Below, piece by piece: positions 16,627-25,486 of a stretch of 64,000 bases of DNA. The notes below the pieces were generated by a model that worked only from the letters and a program-made list of their open reading frames with translations, was not told the origin of the DNA and did not search any database. The position numbers and the translations under genes are program-made. Numbering within the stretch: the first letter of the stretch is position 1; each line of letters begins with the position of its first letter. Where the stretch lies: assembly GCF_009846745.1 (NCBI RefSeq), contig NZ_AQPF01000003.1, forward strand, positions 1-64,000, in the 5' to 3' direction. The DNA comes from Alloalcanivorax xiamenensis. Its GTDB lineage: Bacteria > Pseudomonadota > Gammaproteobacteria > Pseudomonadales > Alcanivoracaceae.

Positions 16627-18741
16627 ATGAGACGCAAAGCTTTACCCCTGCCGCTGGCCCTGGGGCTGATGGCCGGTGCCACCCTGGCCACACTGCCGGC
16701 GACGGCGCAACAGAACGACAACACCGACGACCAAGCGCCCCGGCAACCCTCCCATCAGTTGGATGCGGTCCAGGTGTCCGCCCTGCCTTTTGACGAGGAT
16801 GCCGCCAGCGGCGCTTCCTCTTTCGGCTTGCTTGAGGACAGCCTGCTGTTCCAGCGCAGCAACGCCACCCTCGGCAATACGCTGGAAGGGTTGCCTGGGG
16901 TTCATTCCGACACCTTCGGCGGTGGTTCCAGCCGCCCGGTGATCCGGGGCCAGGGCGCGCCGCGGGTAAGCGTGCTGTCCGATGGCGCCCGTCTGTTCGA
17001 CGCCTCCGATATTTCCCCGGACCACGCCACCACGGTGGAACCCATGCTCGCCCGCAAGGTGGAAGTCCTGCGCGGCCCCTCCACCCTGCTCTATGGCGGC
17101 GGCGCCATCGGCGGCGTGGTCAACGTCCTGGACGACAAGATCCCCACGCGCATGCCGGACCGCCCGGTGGAAGGCTTCATCGCCGCCCGTGGCAATACGG
17201 TGGCCAATGAGAAGGCCGGCGCCGCCGGCATTACCGCCCGCGCCGGCGACCACTTCGCCGTGCATGTGGAAGGTTCCCGCCGCCGCGCCGACGACTATGA
17301 AGTCAATGGCTTCACCGCACCCGACATCGATGGCACCTACGCCGACAGTGACAACGTCAGTGTCGGCGCTTCCTGGATCGGCGAGCGCGGCTACCTTGGC
17401 ATGGCGTATTCCTATCGCAGCGATATCTACGGACTGCCCGGCCACAGCCACGAATTCGAGGGCTGCGGCGCCAACGGCGATCAGTTGGAGTGTGACGGGG
17501 ACGGCCATGACCATGATCACGAGCATGGTGCCCACGAAGCGCCCTTCGTCGATCTGGACGCCCGCCGTATTGATCTGCGCGGGGAATACCGGCAGCCGCT
17601 GCCCGGCATTGAGAAGGTCAAGGTGCGTTCCAGCCACACCGACTATCGTCACCATGAAATCGAGGAAGGGGAAGTGGGCACCACTTTCCGTCACAAGGGC
17701 TATGAAACCCGGGTGGAGGCGGAGCACGCGCCGATTGGCGGCTGGCACGGCGTGGTCGGCTTCCAGTACGCCGATCACCAGTTCAACACCCAGGGCACCG
17801 AAGCCCTGATGCCAAAGACCGACACCGAAACCCTTGGGGTATTCGCGGTGGAGCACTACCGCTTCTCCGAACAATGGCATCTGGAAGTGGGCGCCCGCCA
17901 CGAGCACCAGCGCCTGGATCCAGTGGAAGATCCGCTCGATCGCCCCTCTTACAGCGATTCCGCCAATTCACTTTCGGCGGCGCTGACCTGGGCCTTCCGG
18001 CCGGACTACAACGTGTCGCTGTCCGCCACCCGCGCCCAGCGCATGCCCCATGCCCAGGAGATGTACGCCCGTGGTGTTCACCTGGCCACCAACACCTATG
18101 AGTGCGGTCTGGTTTCCAGCAGCTACACCTGTGGCGCACCGGGTGACGATTCCGCCATCCATAAGGAAACCTCGCGCAACATTGGCCTTAACCTGCGCAA
18201 GATCCGTGGCGACCTCACCTTTGATATCGGCCTGTTCCACAACCAGGTGGACAACTATATCTACGCCCGCACTCTGGATCAGATCGAGGAGTTCCGCCTG
18301 ATCAAATATACCCAGGACGATGTGGAGTTCACCGGCGCCGAAGCGGAAATGCGCTATCAGTGGACGCCGCGCTGGTCCACCACGGTGTTCGGCGACATCG
18401 TCAAAGCCCAGTTCAGTCACGGCGGCAACGAACTGCCGCGGATTCCGGCCAAGCGCCTGGGCGGCCGCGTCAACACCTATTGGCGGGCGTTCGACGGCGA
18501 GTTGGAGTTCTACCGGGTGTTCCCGCAAAACGACATCGCCGGCTACGAAAGCCGTACTCCGGGCTACGACATGCTCAACGCCACACTCAGCTACACCCTG
18601 GAAGGGGCCCAGCGCTACAGCGTTTATCTGCGTGGCAGCAACCTGTTGGGCGAGGAAGTGTGGAATCACACCTCCTTCCTGGCCCGCACAGTGCCGGAGC
18701 CGGGCCGCAATCTGACCGTCGGCATGCGCATGGAATTCTGA
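16627..18741 (+). CDS. znuD: TonB-dependent zinc receptor, ZnuD-like
   Basis: A 704-residue outer-membrane receptor. A signal peptide spans residues 1-27 (ending ATAQQ). The plug domain has VSALPFDEDAA (TonB-box region), GVHSDTFGGGSSRPVIRGQG and LRGPSTLLYGGGAIGGVVNV. The beta barrel ends in a terminal Phe (GMRMEF). A loop at about residues 270-306 is rich in His and Asp with a Cys pair (DGDGHDHDHEHGAHE), as in ZnuD/ZrgA-type zinc receptors. The Zur box upstream supports zinc uptake. GAGG precedes the ATG. The AztD-like gene follows after 87 bases. Confidence 0.9.
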   Translation: MRRKALPLPLALGLMAGATLATLPATAQQNDNTDDQAPRQPSHQLDAVQVSALPFDEDAASGASSFGLLEDSLLFQRSNATLGNTLEGLPGVHSDTFGGGSSRPVIRGQGAPRVSVLSDGARLFDASDISPDHATTVEPMLARKVEVLRGPSTLLYGGGAIGGVVNVLDDKIPTRMPDRPVEGFIAARGNTVANEKAGAAGITARAGDHFAVHVEGSRRRADDYEVNGFTAPDIDGTYADSDNVSVGASWIGERGYLGMAYSYRSDIYGLPGHSHEFEGCGANGDQLECDGDGHDHDHEHGAHEAPFVDLDARRIDLRGEYRQPLPGIEKVKVRSSHTDYRHHEIEEGEVGTTFRHKGYETRVEAEHAPIGGWHGVVGFQYADHQFNTQGTEALMPKTDTETLGVFAVEHYRFSEQWHLEVGARHEHQRLDPVEDPLDRPSYSDSANSLSAALTWAFRPDYNVSLSATRAQRMPHAQEMYARGVHLATNTYECGLVSSSYTCGAPGDDSAIHKETSRNIGLNLRKIRGDLTFDIGLFHNQVDNYIYARTLDQIEEFRLIKYTQDDVEFTGAEAEMRYQWTPRWSTTVFGDIVKAQFSHGGNELPRIPAKRLGGRVNTYWRAFDGELEFYRVFPQNDIAGYESRTPGYDMLNATLSYTLEGAQRYSVYLRGSNLLGEEVWNHTSFLARTVPEPGRNLTVGMRMEF

Positions 18742-18746
18742 GGCTG

Positions 18747-18769
18747 GCCGGGCCCCTTGAGGGTCCGGC
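18747..18769 (+). other. Hairpin between the ZnuD-like and AztD-like genes
   Basis: GCCGGGCCC (18747-18755) pairs with GGGTCCGGC (18761-18769) over nine base pairs with one G-U, closing a five-base loop. No T-run follows, so it is more likely a partial attenuator or an RNA-stabilising hairpin than a terminator. Confidence 0.5.
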
Positions 18770-18828
18770 GCGCCTCATTGCTGAAACGCTATAACGTCAT
18801 AAAACCGTAACGAATTCAGGAACGATAC

Positions 18829-20151
18829 ATGAACAGCTCACATCACTCCGCCCTGCCCCGCCTCGGCGCCTTGACCCTGGCCCTGCTGCTGGCCGCCTGC
18901 AATAACGACACCGGCAGCACCACTCTCCCAGGCGGCGACGATCACGACCATGACCACGAGGAAAGCGCTGGCCGCCTGGTATTCACACAAGCCGCCGGCA
19001 CCAACTCCCGCGTCCACGTCTATGATCTGGAAGAAGGCAGTGCGCTTGCCGACTTCGCCCTGACCTATCCGCCCACCGCGCTGTACGCCAGCCCGGGCAA
19101 CCGTTACGCGCTGATTATCCAGCGCGATGATGACCAGGTACAGGTCCTCGATAGTGGTATCTACCTGCACGGCGATCACGCTCATGCCGACACCCCGTCA
19201 CTGACCGGCCAGGAGCTGTTCGGTTCCAGCCCCACCCATTACCGCGTTAATGACGGCCTTGCCGCCCTGTTCTTCGACGGTGACAGCGCCACCAGCCAGA
19301 ACAGCGGGTTCCAGTTGTTCAACGACACCACTCTGGAAAATACCAGTGTGCTGGCCAGTCAGGAGCTGGCAAACGCCCACCACGGCATCGCCGAGCCGCT
19401 CGGCGAATGGGTACTGAGCAGCGATGACAGCGACGGCGATGGCAGTGCCGACGGCATCCGGCTTTTCCAACTGCATGGTGACCATTTCCACGACCAAGGC
19501 CTGCTTGGTACCACTTGCCCCGGCTTGCACGGTGGCGCATCCAACACCAGCCACTCGGTGTTTGGCTGCGAAGATGGCGCCCTGGTGGCGGAGCTGCATG
19601 GCGATCACTTCCACGATCACAAAGTCAACGCGCCAGAACGTCTGGTGACCATTCTGGGCAACAGCGACCTGACCGACTTCGTCGCGTTTTCCTACCCCGA
19701 CTACAATCTCTACCGGATTGAGCCCGAGGCCACCGACGCCGAGCTGCTGACCTGGCGCGAAGGCGCCGCCGCCGATGCCAAACCACTGGCTTATGGCCTG
19801 GATCCTCATGGTGAACATCTGGTGATTGTTGACGACAGCGGTGAACTCCATGTGATCGACACCGCGGACTGGAGTCACCACGGCCACACTTCTTTGCTGG
19901 ACCAGGTTCCGGCCACCGGCACCTCCGCTCCGGCACTGGCATTCAGCAGTGACGGCCATGAACTGTTCGTTTCCGATCCAGTCGCCGGCGCCATTCTGCG
20001 GGTGGAGCTGGAAAGCCTGGAAGTCAGCGAGGTCGTCACCGACCTGGGCTTCGCCCCGCTGGGCCTGGTCTGGACCGGCATCGCCGAAGAGCACGATGAC
20101 CATGATCATGGCGAGGAAGAAGACGATCACGAGCACGATCACGAGCATTAA
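18829..20151 (+). CDS. AztD-like zinc-binding lipoprotein (beta-propeller metallochaperone)
   Basis: A 440-residue protein. The lipobox LLAAC gives Cys24 as the lipidated residue, so it is membrane anchored, facing the periplasm. A His/Asp cluster follows (DDHDHDHEE, residues 37-45), several HGDHFHD-type motifs recur across the body, and the C-terminus ends in a second His-rich tail (about 415-440). The body has WD40/YncE-like repeat strands (RVHVYDLEEGSALADF, LHVIDTADW). AztD is a periplasmic zinc chaperone that loads the AztC binding protein; no aztABC transporter is in the window. AGGAAC precedes the ATG. Confidence 0.8.
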   Translation: MNSSHHSALPRLGALTLALLLAACNNDTGSTTLPGGDDHDHDHEESAGRLVFTQAAGTNSRVHVYDLEEGSALADFALTYPPTALYASPGNRYALIIQRDDDQVQVLDSGIYLHGDHAHADTPSLTGQELFGSSPTHYRVNDGLAALFFDGDSATSQNSGFQLFNDTTLENTSVLASQELANAHHGIAEPLGEWVLSSDDSDGDGSADGIRLFQLHGDHFHDQGLLGTTCPGLHGGASNTSHSVFGCEDGALVAELHGDHFHDHKVNAPERLVTILGNSDLTDFVAFSYPDYNLYRIEPEATDAELLTWREGAAADAKPLAYGLDPHGEHLVIVDDSGELHVIDTADWSHHGHTSLLDQVPATGTSAPALAFSSDGHELFVSDPVAGAILRVELESLEVSEVVTDLGFAPLGLVWTGIAEEHDDHDHGEEEDDHEHDHEH

Positions 20152-20160
20152 GCGGTAAGC

Positions 20161-20187
20161 GGCGCCGGACGTTTGGCGTCCGGCGCC
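20161..20187 (+). terminator. Strong hairpin after the AztD-like gene
   Basis: GGCGCCGGACG (20161-20171) and CGTCCGGCGCC (20177-20187) are perfect 11-base complements around a five-base loop, ten bases past the stop codon. The T-run is missing, so termination would be incomplete or Rho-assisted. A REP-like repeat follows directly. Confidence 0.6.
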
Positions 20188-20189
20188 TG

Positions 20190-20251
20190 TTCGCGAGCAA
20201 GCTCGCTTCCCACAGAGAGGCCACGGAGCCGCTGTGGGAGCCCGCCGGGCT
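20190..20251. repeat. REP-like repeat, copy 3 (imperfect)
   Basis: Left arm TTCGCGAGCAAGCTCGCTTC to CACAG (20190-20215) and right arm CTGTGGGAGCCCGCCGGGCT (20232-20251). Only the CTGTGGGA/TCCCACAG ends pair well; the arm cores come from different variants. Confidence 0.7.
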
Positions 20252-20277
20252 GCACCTGGCTTTCTTACGCAGCAAAC

Positions 20278-20316
20278 TTCATTACAATGACAGTACCCTA
20301 TCGTGGTTGTAATGAA
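20278..20316 (+). promoter_or_regulatory. Inverted repeat in the leader of the small barrel gene
   Basis: TTCATTACAA (20278-20287) and TTGTAATGAA (20307-20316) are perfect 10-base complements, 19 bases apart. The second arm overlaps the AAAGGA ribosome site (20315-20320). It could be an operator for a dimeric repressor or an RNA hairpin that hides the ribosome site. Confidence 0.55.
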
Positions 20317-20328
20317 AGGATTGTTGTG

Positions 20329-20847
20329 ATGAAGAAAACCTGGCTTCTGGCCGTCTGCCTCGCTCTGCCAATGATCGCCAACGCCGGCGGCTTCGCCGGG
20401 CTGGACTATGTGAGCAGCAAGGTGGAACCGGATCGAGGCGGCAGCGCCAAACCCTCAGCGTTGCAGTTCAAGCTGGGAACCTGGATCAACCGCACCGAAA
20501 CCCTGGGCGGTGAAGTACGCATCGGCCTGGGGCTGGACGATGACAGTCTGGGCAATGGCACCAAGGTGGAAATAGACCGCCACTACGGCGCCTATTTTCG
20601 CGGCCAGTTCCCCAACTCCATGCCGGTCCGCCCCTATGGCCTGATCGGCGTCACCCGAGTGGAAACCACCCACGACTATCGCGCCGGCGGCTCCAGCAGC
20701 AAGAACTACAGCGATCTGTCTCTCGGTCTGGGGGTGGACTTCACCGTCAGCCCCAAGGTTTTTCTGAGTGTGGAGTATCTGCGCGCCGTGGACAGTAGCG
20801 GTGACGAGGTGAACAACCTGGCGTTCGGCGTCAACGGCCGGTTCTGA
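20329..20847 (+). CDS. Small outer-membrane beta-barrel protein
   Basis: A 172-residue protein from the ATG at 20329 with AAAGGA eight bases upstream. Signal peptide MKKTWLLAVCLALPMIANA. The mature part alternates hydrophobic and polar residues in about eight strands and ends in a terminal Phe (FGVNGRF), as in OmpX/OmpW-size barrels (GGEVRIGLGL, YFRGQF, SLGLGVDFTV, VFLSVEYLRA). The ligand is unknown. Its place between the zinc genes and folE2 suggests, but does not show, co-regulation under zinc limitation. Confidence 0.75.
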   Translation: MKKTWLLAVCLALPMIANAGGFAGLDYVSSKVEPDRGGSAKPSALQFKLGTWINRTETLGGEVRIGLGLDDDSLGNGTKVEIDRHYGAYFRGQFPNSMPVRPYGLIGVTRVETTHDYRAGGSSSKNYSDLSLGLGVDFTVSPKVFLSVEYLRAVDSSGDEVNNLAFGVNGRF

Positions 20848-20870
20848 ACGACATACCAGGTGACCAAGCA

Positions 20871-20955
20871 CGTCATGCCGGACTTGATCCGGCATCTCCT
20901 TCCATCAAGCGGTGTGCCCTCCAGAGGGAGCCCCCGGGTCATGCCCGGGGTGACG
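20871..20955. repeat. GTCATGCCGGA-type palindromic repeat
   Basis: CGTCATGCCGGA opens and a complementary TGACG closes the element. Inside are two hairpins: ATGCCGGA/TCCGGCAT (8 base pairs, loop CTTGA) and CCCCGGG/CCCGGGG. It lies between the convergent barrel and folE2 genes. A partial second copy is at 49835. This word is common between genes in many Proteobacteria. Confidence 0.8.
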
Positions 20956-21008
20956 GCGTGCTGTTCATCCGCGGCTCACGGGCCGCGTTTTTTGTCAGAA
21001 CGTCAGCG

Positions 21009-21965
21009 TCACGGAATCGGCAGGTAGCCGCCGTCCACTTCCTTGGTGACAATCGCCACCGCATTGTGGGCGTGCAGACTTTCCAGGTGATTCACCCGCA
21101 ACCAGAAGTCGCGGTAGCAAGGTTGTGGATCCAACGCATGCTTGAGACGGCGTGCCGCATCCTCACAGAACATCAGATTCTGACCATTCAGCAGCGCGAA
21201 TTCCTGCTCATCAATACGCTTGACCGCCGTCTGCACCGGCGTTTTCAGCGCCTCTTCGATGGAGTCGATCAGCGCCGTGATCGGGAAGGATTCAGCGGCC
21301 TTATCGAGCAGCACCCGCACCTGCGCGATACTGCGCTGACTGTGGGGAGTGGCGCGAATGCCTTCCTCGGTGCCGAGCCACTCGAACACTTCGTCCACAT
21401 CCACCTTGCCGGACTGAAAGTCCTCGCGGAATTTTTCCTGAATCAACTGACGAGCCAATGCCGCGGAACAGGGGCAGGTGGAAGAGTACGGCACTTCCAC
21501 GTACATCTCGGTGCAAAGCCCTTCTTCACCCAGTGACGCCTTGATGCTCACGGTGTAGCTCTTCCAGCCGGCGTAGCTGCTCTTGAGCGCCGGGCGGCGC
21601 ATGGAGTACTCGAAGTCGAACTGCACGAAACCACGGGTGCTGAGCCCCTCATGGGTTTCCAGGAAATTGCCGAGCAGCTGTTCGATGGAAGCCGGGCTCA
21701 CCGAGTGATCCCCGAAGGTTTCTTCCAGCATTAAATACAGGCGCGACATGTGAATGCCCTTGGCATCCGGATTGGCCAGATTGACGTAGGCCTGAATGGA
21801 GGTACTCACCGGGCGTTCGCCGACCCGGGTATCACTGACCCGTGCGGGCAGGTGAATTTCACTCATGCCGACCCAGTCGAGGGTGCCGCCGATATGGTCG
21901 ACCATGGAGTTGGATGCCACATCAGGCATCGCCTTGGTGTTATCCGCACCACTTTCGCGCTTCAT
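21009..21965 (-). CDS. folE2: GTP cyclohydrolase FolE2 (type IB)
   Basis: A 318-residue FolE2 (formerly DUF198). Signature segments: VPYSSTCPCSAALARQLIQE with the active-site Cys and ATPHSQRSIAQVRVLL. It makes dihydroneopterin triphosphate from GTP for folate synthesis and, unlike FolE1, works without zinc, accepting manganese or other metals. In many bacteria folE2 is in the Zur regulon. That fits the zinc cluster beside it, although I could not find a clear Zur box in its own upstream region (21966-22330). GGAG precedes the ATG. Confidence 0.93.
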   Translation of the reverse strand: MKRESGADNTKAMPDVASNSMVDHIGGTLDWVGMSEIHLPARVSDTRVGERPVSTSIQAYVNLANPDAKGIHMSRLYLMLEETFGDHSVSPASIEQLLGNFLETHEGLSTRGFVQFDFEYSMRRPALKSSYAGWKSYTVSIKASLGEEGLCTEMYVEVPYSSTCPCSAALARQLIQEKFREDFQSGKVDVDEVFEWLGTEEGIRATPHSQRSIAQVRVLLDKAAESFPITALIDSIEEALKTPVQTAVKRIDEQEFALLNGQNLMFCEDAARRLKHALDPQPCYRDFWLRVNHLESLHAHNAVAIVTKEVDGGYLPIP

Positions 21966-22330
21966 GGAAATCTCCGATTCCGATAAGGACGACCGGAACG
22001 CAGGATGGCGCTAACCGGATGCCGGGACACAGAATGGCGCCCAACGAATCAGCACTGATGGCAATCCGACTGTCATCGTCCAATCATTCAGGGGCGCAGA
22101 GTGTAGCAGAAACCTTCAGCCAAATAGACCTATTGCTGATGTGAAAATAACCGTGAAAAGCCCTGATTACGGGCCCATGGCCGTACCGGCGCACGGTGAA
22201 TTACGACACCGATTGGCACCTGAACGGTTATCCCCTTGAAATATAAAGGGAAAAATACAGACATTATGTTGGCCGAAGCGCCGGCCCACCCCGGCCAACA
22301 GTTTTCGCTCATGACACCGACAGCATCGAC
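21966..22330. other. Intergenic region upstream of folE2
   Basis: 365 bases between the folE2 start and the end of the TPR gene. It contains no credible gene and no recognisable Zur box. A moderately AT-rich part (22120-22270) may hold the folE2 promoter on the minus strand. Confidence 0.4.
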
Positions 22331-23266
22331 CTATGGGTCAAGCGGCTCTTCACCGACCACTGCCTGAAACCGGGGCAGATCCCGCAACGGCTGGAACATC
22401 TCCTCGGCCCGGGCATGCTGGCGCAGCGCGTCCGATTGATTCACCGCCTGCTCCAGATCACGCAGGGCGTTCTCGATTTCGCCCAGTCCGGCCCAGGCAC
22501 AGGCGCGCTGGTAGAGCGCATGGGAGTTTTCTTCATCCACCTCCAGCACCCGGTCACACAGACTCAGCGCCCAACGCTGCTCACCCAGCTCCAGCGCGGC
22601 GTCCGCCTTCCATGCCAGCGCTTCCGGATCATCCGGGCGCAATTCCAGGATGCGGTCGTACAGCTCGATTTTCTCCTTGTAGCTGGGCTCCTTGGAGGCC
22701 TTCAGCCACAGGCTGTGAATTTCGTTGGTGCGCTCGATCTCTTCCTGGTTCTCGGCAATGGTGCGGGATTTCTTGCGCAGCTCCTTCTCCAGATCCGCCA
22801 GCCGCGACTCGTATTCCACGGTCAGCCGCGACATCTCCTTCTCAGCATAAACACGGATGTTGTCCTTGAGATCCCGGATCGTGGACCAGCCCACCAGCGC
22901 CAGAATCGAGGCAGCACCGGCGATCAGGTAAAAGAAGTAAGTCACCGTATTGGTGGCGTAGCCCATGGCTTTATCCGCCACCTCCAGTTCCCGGTCGGTG
23001 ACCACTTTGGTCATCTCGTTGCGGTATTCCATCATGTCCTGACGGAGAGAACGCAGTTCACCAAGAATCCAGTTTTCACGGAACTGGGAAATTACCGCCC
23101 CCCGTTCAATCTCGCTTTGCGCCTCCGGCCGGGGCGCCTCCCGTGCGTCTTCCGGAGCCTGCGGGGTTTGGGCCTGGACCGCCAGCGACACCATCAGACA
23201 ACCGATCAACACACCGACTTTTCCGCCAACACGGCCAAGCCGCTGTAGCAGCGCTTTGCGGAACAC
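22331..23266 (-). CDS. TPR-containing inner-membrane protein with coiled coil
   Basis: A 311-residue protein from a GTG start with GAGGTG upstream. Signal-like N-terminus (VGVLIGCLMVSLAVQA), a Pro/Glu-rich stretch, one membrane helix (TYFFYLIAGAASILALVGW, about residues 109-127), a coiled coil (YAEKEMSRLTVEYESRLADL onward, to about residue 180), then tetratricopeptide-like repeats (residues 190-300: LYDRILELRPDDPEALAWKA, LCDRVLEVDEENSHALYQRA). TPR proteins scaffold complexes; the partner is unknown. It follows the symporter gene on the same strand by 23 bases, so an operon is likely. Confidence 0.8.
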   Translation of the reverse strand: MFRKALLQRLGRVGGKVGVLIGCLMVSLAVQAQTPQAPEDAREAPRPEAQSEIERGAVISQFRENWILGELRSLRQDMMEYRNEMTKVVTDRELEVADKAMGYATNTVTYFFYLIAGAASILALVGWSTIRDLKDNIRVYAEKEMSRLTVEYESRLADLEKELRKKSRTIAENQEEIERTNEIHSLWLKASKEPSYKEKIELYDRILELRPDDPEALAWKADAALELGEQRWALSLCDRVLEVDEENSHALYQRACAWAGLGEIENALRDLEQAVNQSDALRQHARAEEMFQPLRDLPRFQAVVGEEPLDP

Positions 23267-23289
23267 GATTCACCTCTTCCTCTTGCTGA

Positions 23290-24753
23290 TTACTGCCCCT
23301 GGGAACCTTCCAACGGGCGACGTTCACCCAAACCGGTGAGGTGCCCCATGGCGAACACCAGCCAGGCGGCGACCATCGCCGGAAAAACCTCCGACATGGT
23401 CGCATTAAGCCCCGCCAGGCGCCAGCCGACCGCCACCATGGTGGCGGCAACGACCATACTCACCGCCACCGGCTCACCGGGACGGCCACCCAACGCGTAA
23501 ACCACCAGCAGACTACCAAACGAAGCGCCGAGAATCCCCCAGGCGAACAACACCAGATCAAACACATTCTCATTGGCGAACAGGGCAATACCCAGGGATG
23601 CCACCACCACCACCAGAGTGATGACACGGGCGGTGCCGTAACCGTGCCAACGGCTTGGCATCAGATCTCGGGACAGACAGGCACTGCAGCTGAGAATCAG
23701 TGAATCCACGGTGGAGATGGTGGCCGCGAACAGCCCCGCCAGCACCAGCCCGGTGGCCACATCCGGCAACAGCTCCTGAGCCATTACCGGCAACGCCAGC
23801 TCCGCATCCAGATTGCCGGCGTTCATTACCAGCGACGGGTCAACAACGCCTTGATCCATCAACAGCCGGGCCATCATCCCGACGCCCACCGCCAGCGTGT
23901 AAAAGGCAATGAACCAGGCGTAGTAATAACAACGGGCCCGGCGCACCGAACCGGGGTTCTCCACCGCCATGAAGCGCACCATGACATGGGGCTGGCCGAT
24001 CACCGCGGCACCGGCGAACGTCCAGCCCACCAGAAACAGCACCGGCCCTTGCCACCCCAGCGTCAGGCTCGCCTCGGAAAAGAAACGGAAGAAATGATCG
24101 GAAACACCATGCAGCCCGGTCCAGGCGGCTTCCCAACCACCGACCATGTACACGGCGGTGCACAACATTACCGTCATGGCCACGATCATCACCACCGACT
24201 GCGCCGCATCGGTCCAGATCGAGGCACGCAGCCCGCCGGAAAAGCCGTAAAACAGCACCATCACAGCGCCGATGATCGCGCCGGTACGGGTGTCCCAGTC
24301 AAACAGGGCGTGCAACGCCTTGCCACCAGCCTTGAACTGAGCCGCCGCGTAGACACCCAGCAACACCACCGCGATGACCGCCGCCACCGTCTTCAATACC
24401 TTGAACTCGACACCGCCCCAATTGGACAGCAACTCCGGAAAGGTCAGGCTATCCCGCTTTTCCGCGGTTTCACGGATACGACGGGCCACCAGGGTTGACG
24501 CCATCCAGTCGCCCAGAATCCAGCCCACCATCATGGTGAACGCCGGCAACCCGGTAGCGTAGGTGTAACCGATCACGCCGATGAACATGAAGCCGGAATT
24601 GTTGGTGGCAACGGCGGAAAGTCCGGTCAGGGACGGTGCCACGCCCGAGCCGGCGAGCAGGTAATCGGCCTGGCTTCGGGAGCGCACCAGCACCGAAGCA
24701 AAGCCGATCAGAAGGAACAACAACATGAAGCCAATGAAGCTCGCCAGAACCAT
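23290..24753 (-). CDS. Sodium:solute symporter (SSS family)
   Basis: A 487-residue symporter with about 13 membrane helices. SQADYLLAGSGVAPSLTGLS and ATNNSGFMFIGVIGYTY form the first-helix region of the PutP-like SSS fold; GLVLAGLFAATISTVDSLIL is the conserved helix-8 sodium-site segment. The position next to ectR-ectABC suggests uptake of a compatible solute such as proline, betaine or ectoine; this is inference from context. GGGGAGG precedes the ATG. It is divergent from ectR across a 195-base promoter region. Confidence 0.85.
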   Translation of the reverse strand: MVLASFIGFMLLFLLIGFASVLVRSRSQADYLLAGSGVAPSLTGLSAVATNNSGFMFIGVIGYTYATGLPAFTMMVGWILGDWMASTLVARRIRETAEKRDSLTFPELLSNWGGVEFKVLKTVAAVIAVVLLGVYAAAQFKAGGKALHALFDWDTRTGAIIGAVMVLFYGFSGGLRASIWTDAAQSVVMIVAMTVMLCTAVYMVGGWEAAWTGLHGVSDHFFRFFSEASLTLGWQGPVLFLVGWTFAGAAVIGQPHVMVRFMAVENPGSVRRARCYYYAWFIAFYTLAVGVGMMARLLMDQGVVDPSLVMNAGNLDAELALPVMAQELLPDVATGLVLAGLFAATISTVDSLILSCSACLSRDLMPSRWHGYGTARVITLVVVVASLGIALFANENVFDLVLFAWGILGASFGSLLVVYALGGRPGEPVAVSMVVAATMVAVGWRLAGLNATMSEVFPAMVAAWLVFAMGHLTGLGERRPLEGSQGQ

Positions 24754-24781
24754 CAGGCGCCTCCCCGAACAGCCAATTACT

Positions 24782-24810
24782 TTGACATCTAAATATTATA
24801 TCTCTAAACT
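24782..24810 (+). promoter_or_regulatory. Probable sigma-70 promoter for ectR-ectABC
   Basis: TTGACA (24782-24787, a perfect -35) and TAAACT (24805-24810) are separated by 17 bases of AT-rich sequence. The start would be near 24817, giving a leader of about 130 bases before ectR. A weaker candidate (TTGCGT, 17 bases, TATTGA) lies at 24895-24923. EctR-type regulators bind near their own promoter. Confidence 0.5.
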
Positions 24811-24948
24811 AGCCTACCACTTTGAGCCACGGAGGTCCCGGCCTTGCCGCCTGGTTAGCCGAAACCGATCGAAAAAATCCCTTTCAACTCGAAATTGCGT
24901 TTTTCTTTTTTCAGTCATATTGATTCGCTATCAAGGCAATACACGGAC

Positions 24949-25482
24949 ATGGCCAGACACGACGAAGTGTTGATCGCGTTACGACAGATTATTCGCGCCA
25001 CCGATTTGTACTCCCGGAAGTTGAGCAAGGTTGCCGGTCTCACCGCGCCTCAGCTGCTGGTATTGCAAGCGATCAAGCCCCATGGGGAATTGACCATGGG
25101 CGACATCGCCAATGAGGTATCAGTGAGCCAGGCCACGGTCACCACCATTCTTGACCGCCTGGAGAAACGGGGCCTGATCGAACGCAAACGTGGAGAACAG
25201 GACAAACGCCGCGTTTACGCCTCGCTCACCGGCGAGGGCGCCGCCATTCTTGAACGCGCCCCCACCCCTCTTCAGGAGGAGTTCATGGCCCGTTTCGAGC
25301 AGCTTCAGGACTGGGAGCAGACGTTGATTCTCAGTTCACTGCAACGGGTCGCCGCAATGATGAACGCGGGCGACATCGACGCGTCACCAGTGCTGGATCT
25401 GGGCGCCATCGATCGCGCTCAGCCGGTCACCGAAGAACGCCGGAGCCGCCACCGCCCCCCTTCCCAAACCGACCAGAAGTGA
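24949..25482 (+). CDS. ectR: MarR-family regulator EctR
   Basis: About 177 residues from the ATG at 24949. MARHDEVLIALRQIIRATDL and KVAGLTAPQLLVLQAI begin the MarR fold; the winged helix has GDIANEVSVSQATVTTILDR and KRGEQDKRRVYASLT (wing arginines). MarR proteins directly upstream of ectABC are the EctR repressors described in halotolerant methylotrophs, which tune ectoine synthesis to salinity. ectA begins four bases after its stop, so the regulator is transcribed with its targets. The C-terminal tail after residue 150 is polar and variable. Confidence 0.88.
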   Translation: MARHDEVLIALRQIIRATDLYSRKLSKVAGLTAPQLLVLQAIKPHGELTMGDIANEVSVSQATVTTILDRLEKRGLIERKRGEQDKRRVYASLTGEGAAILERAPTPLQEEFMARFEQLQDWEQTLILSSLQRVAAMMNAGDIDASPVLDLGAIDRAQPVTEERRSRHRPPSQTDQK

Positions 25483-25486
25483 CACC

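Noticed and set aside
18780..18820. Weak Zur-like sequence before the AztD-like gene
   Set aside because: Only a TATAACG half-site is present and the other half does not match, so I do not call an operator.
21966..22330. Second Zur box ahead of folE2
   Set aside because: No segment approaches TGTTATANTATAACA closely enough; folE2 zinc control is argued from context only.
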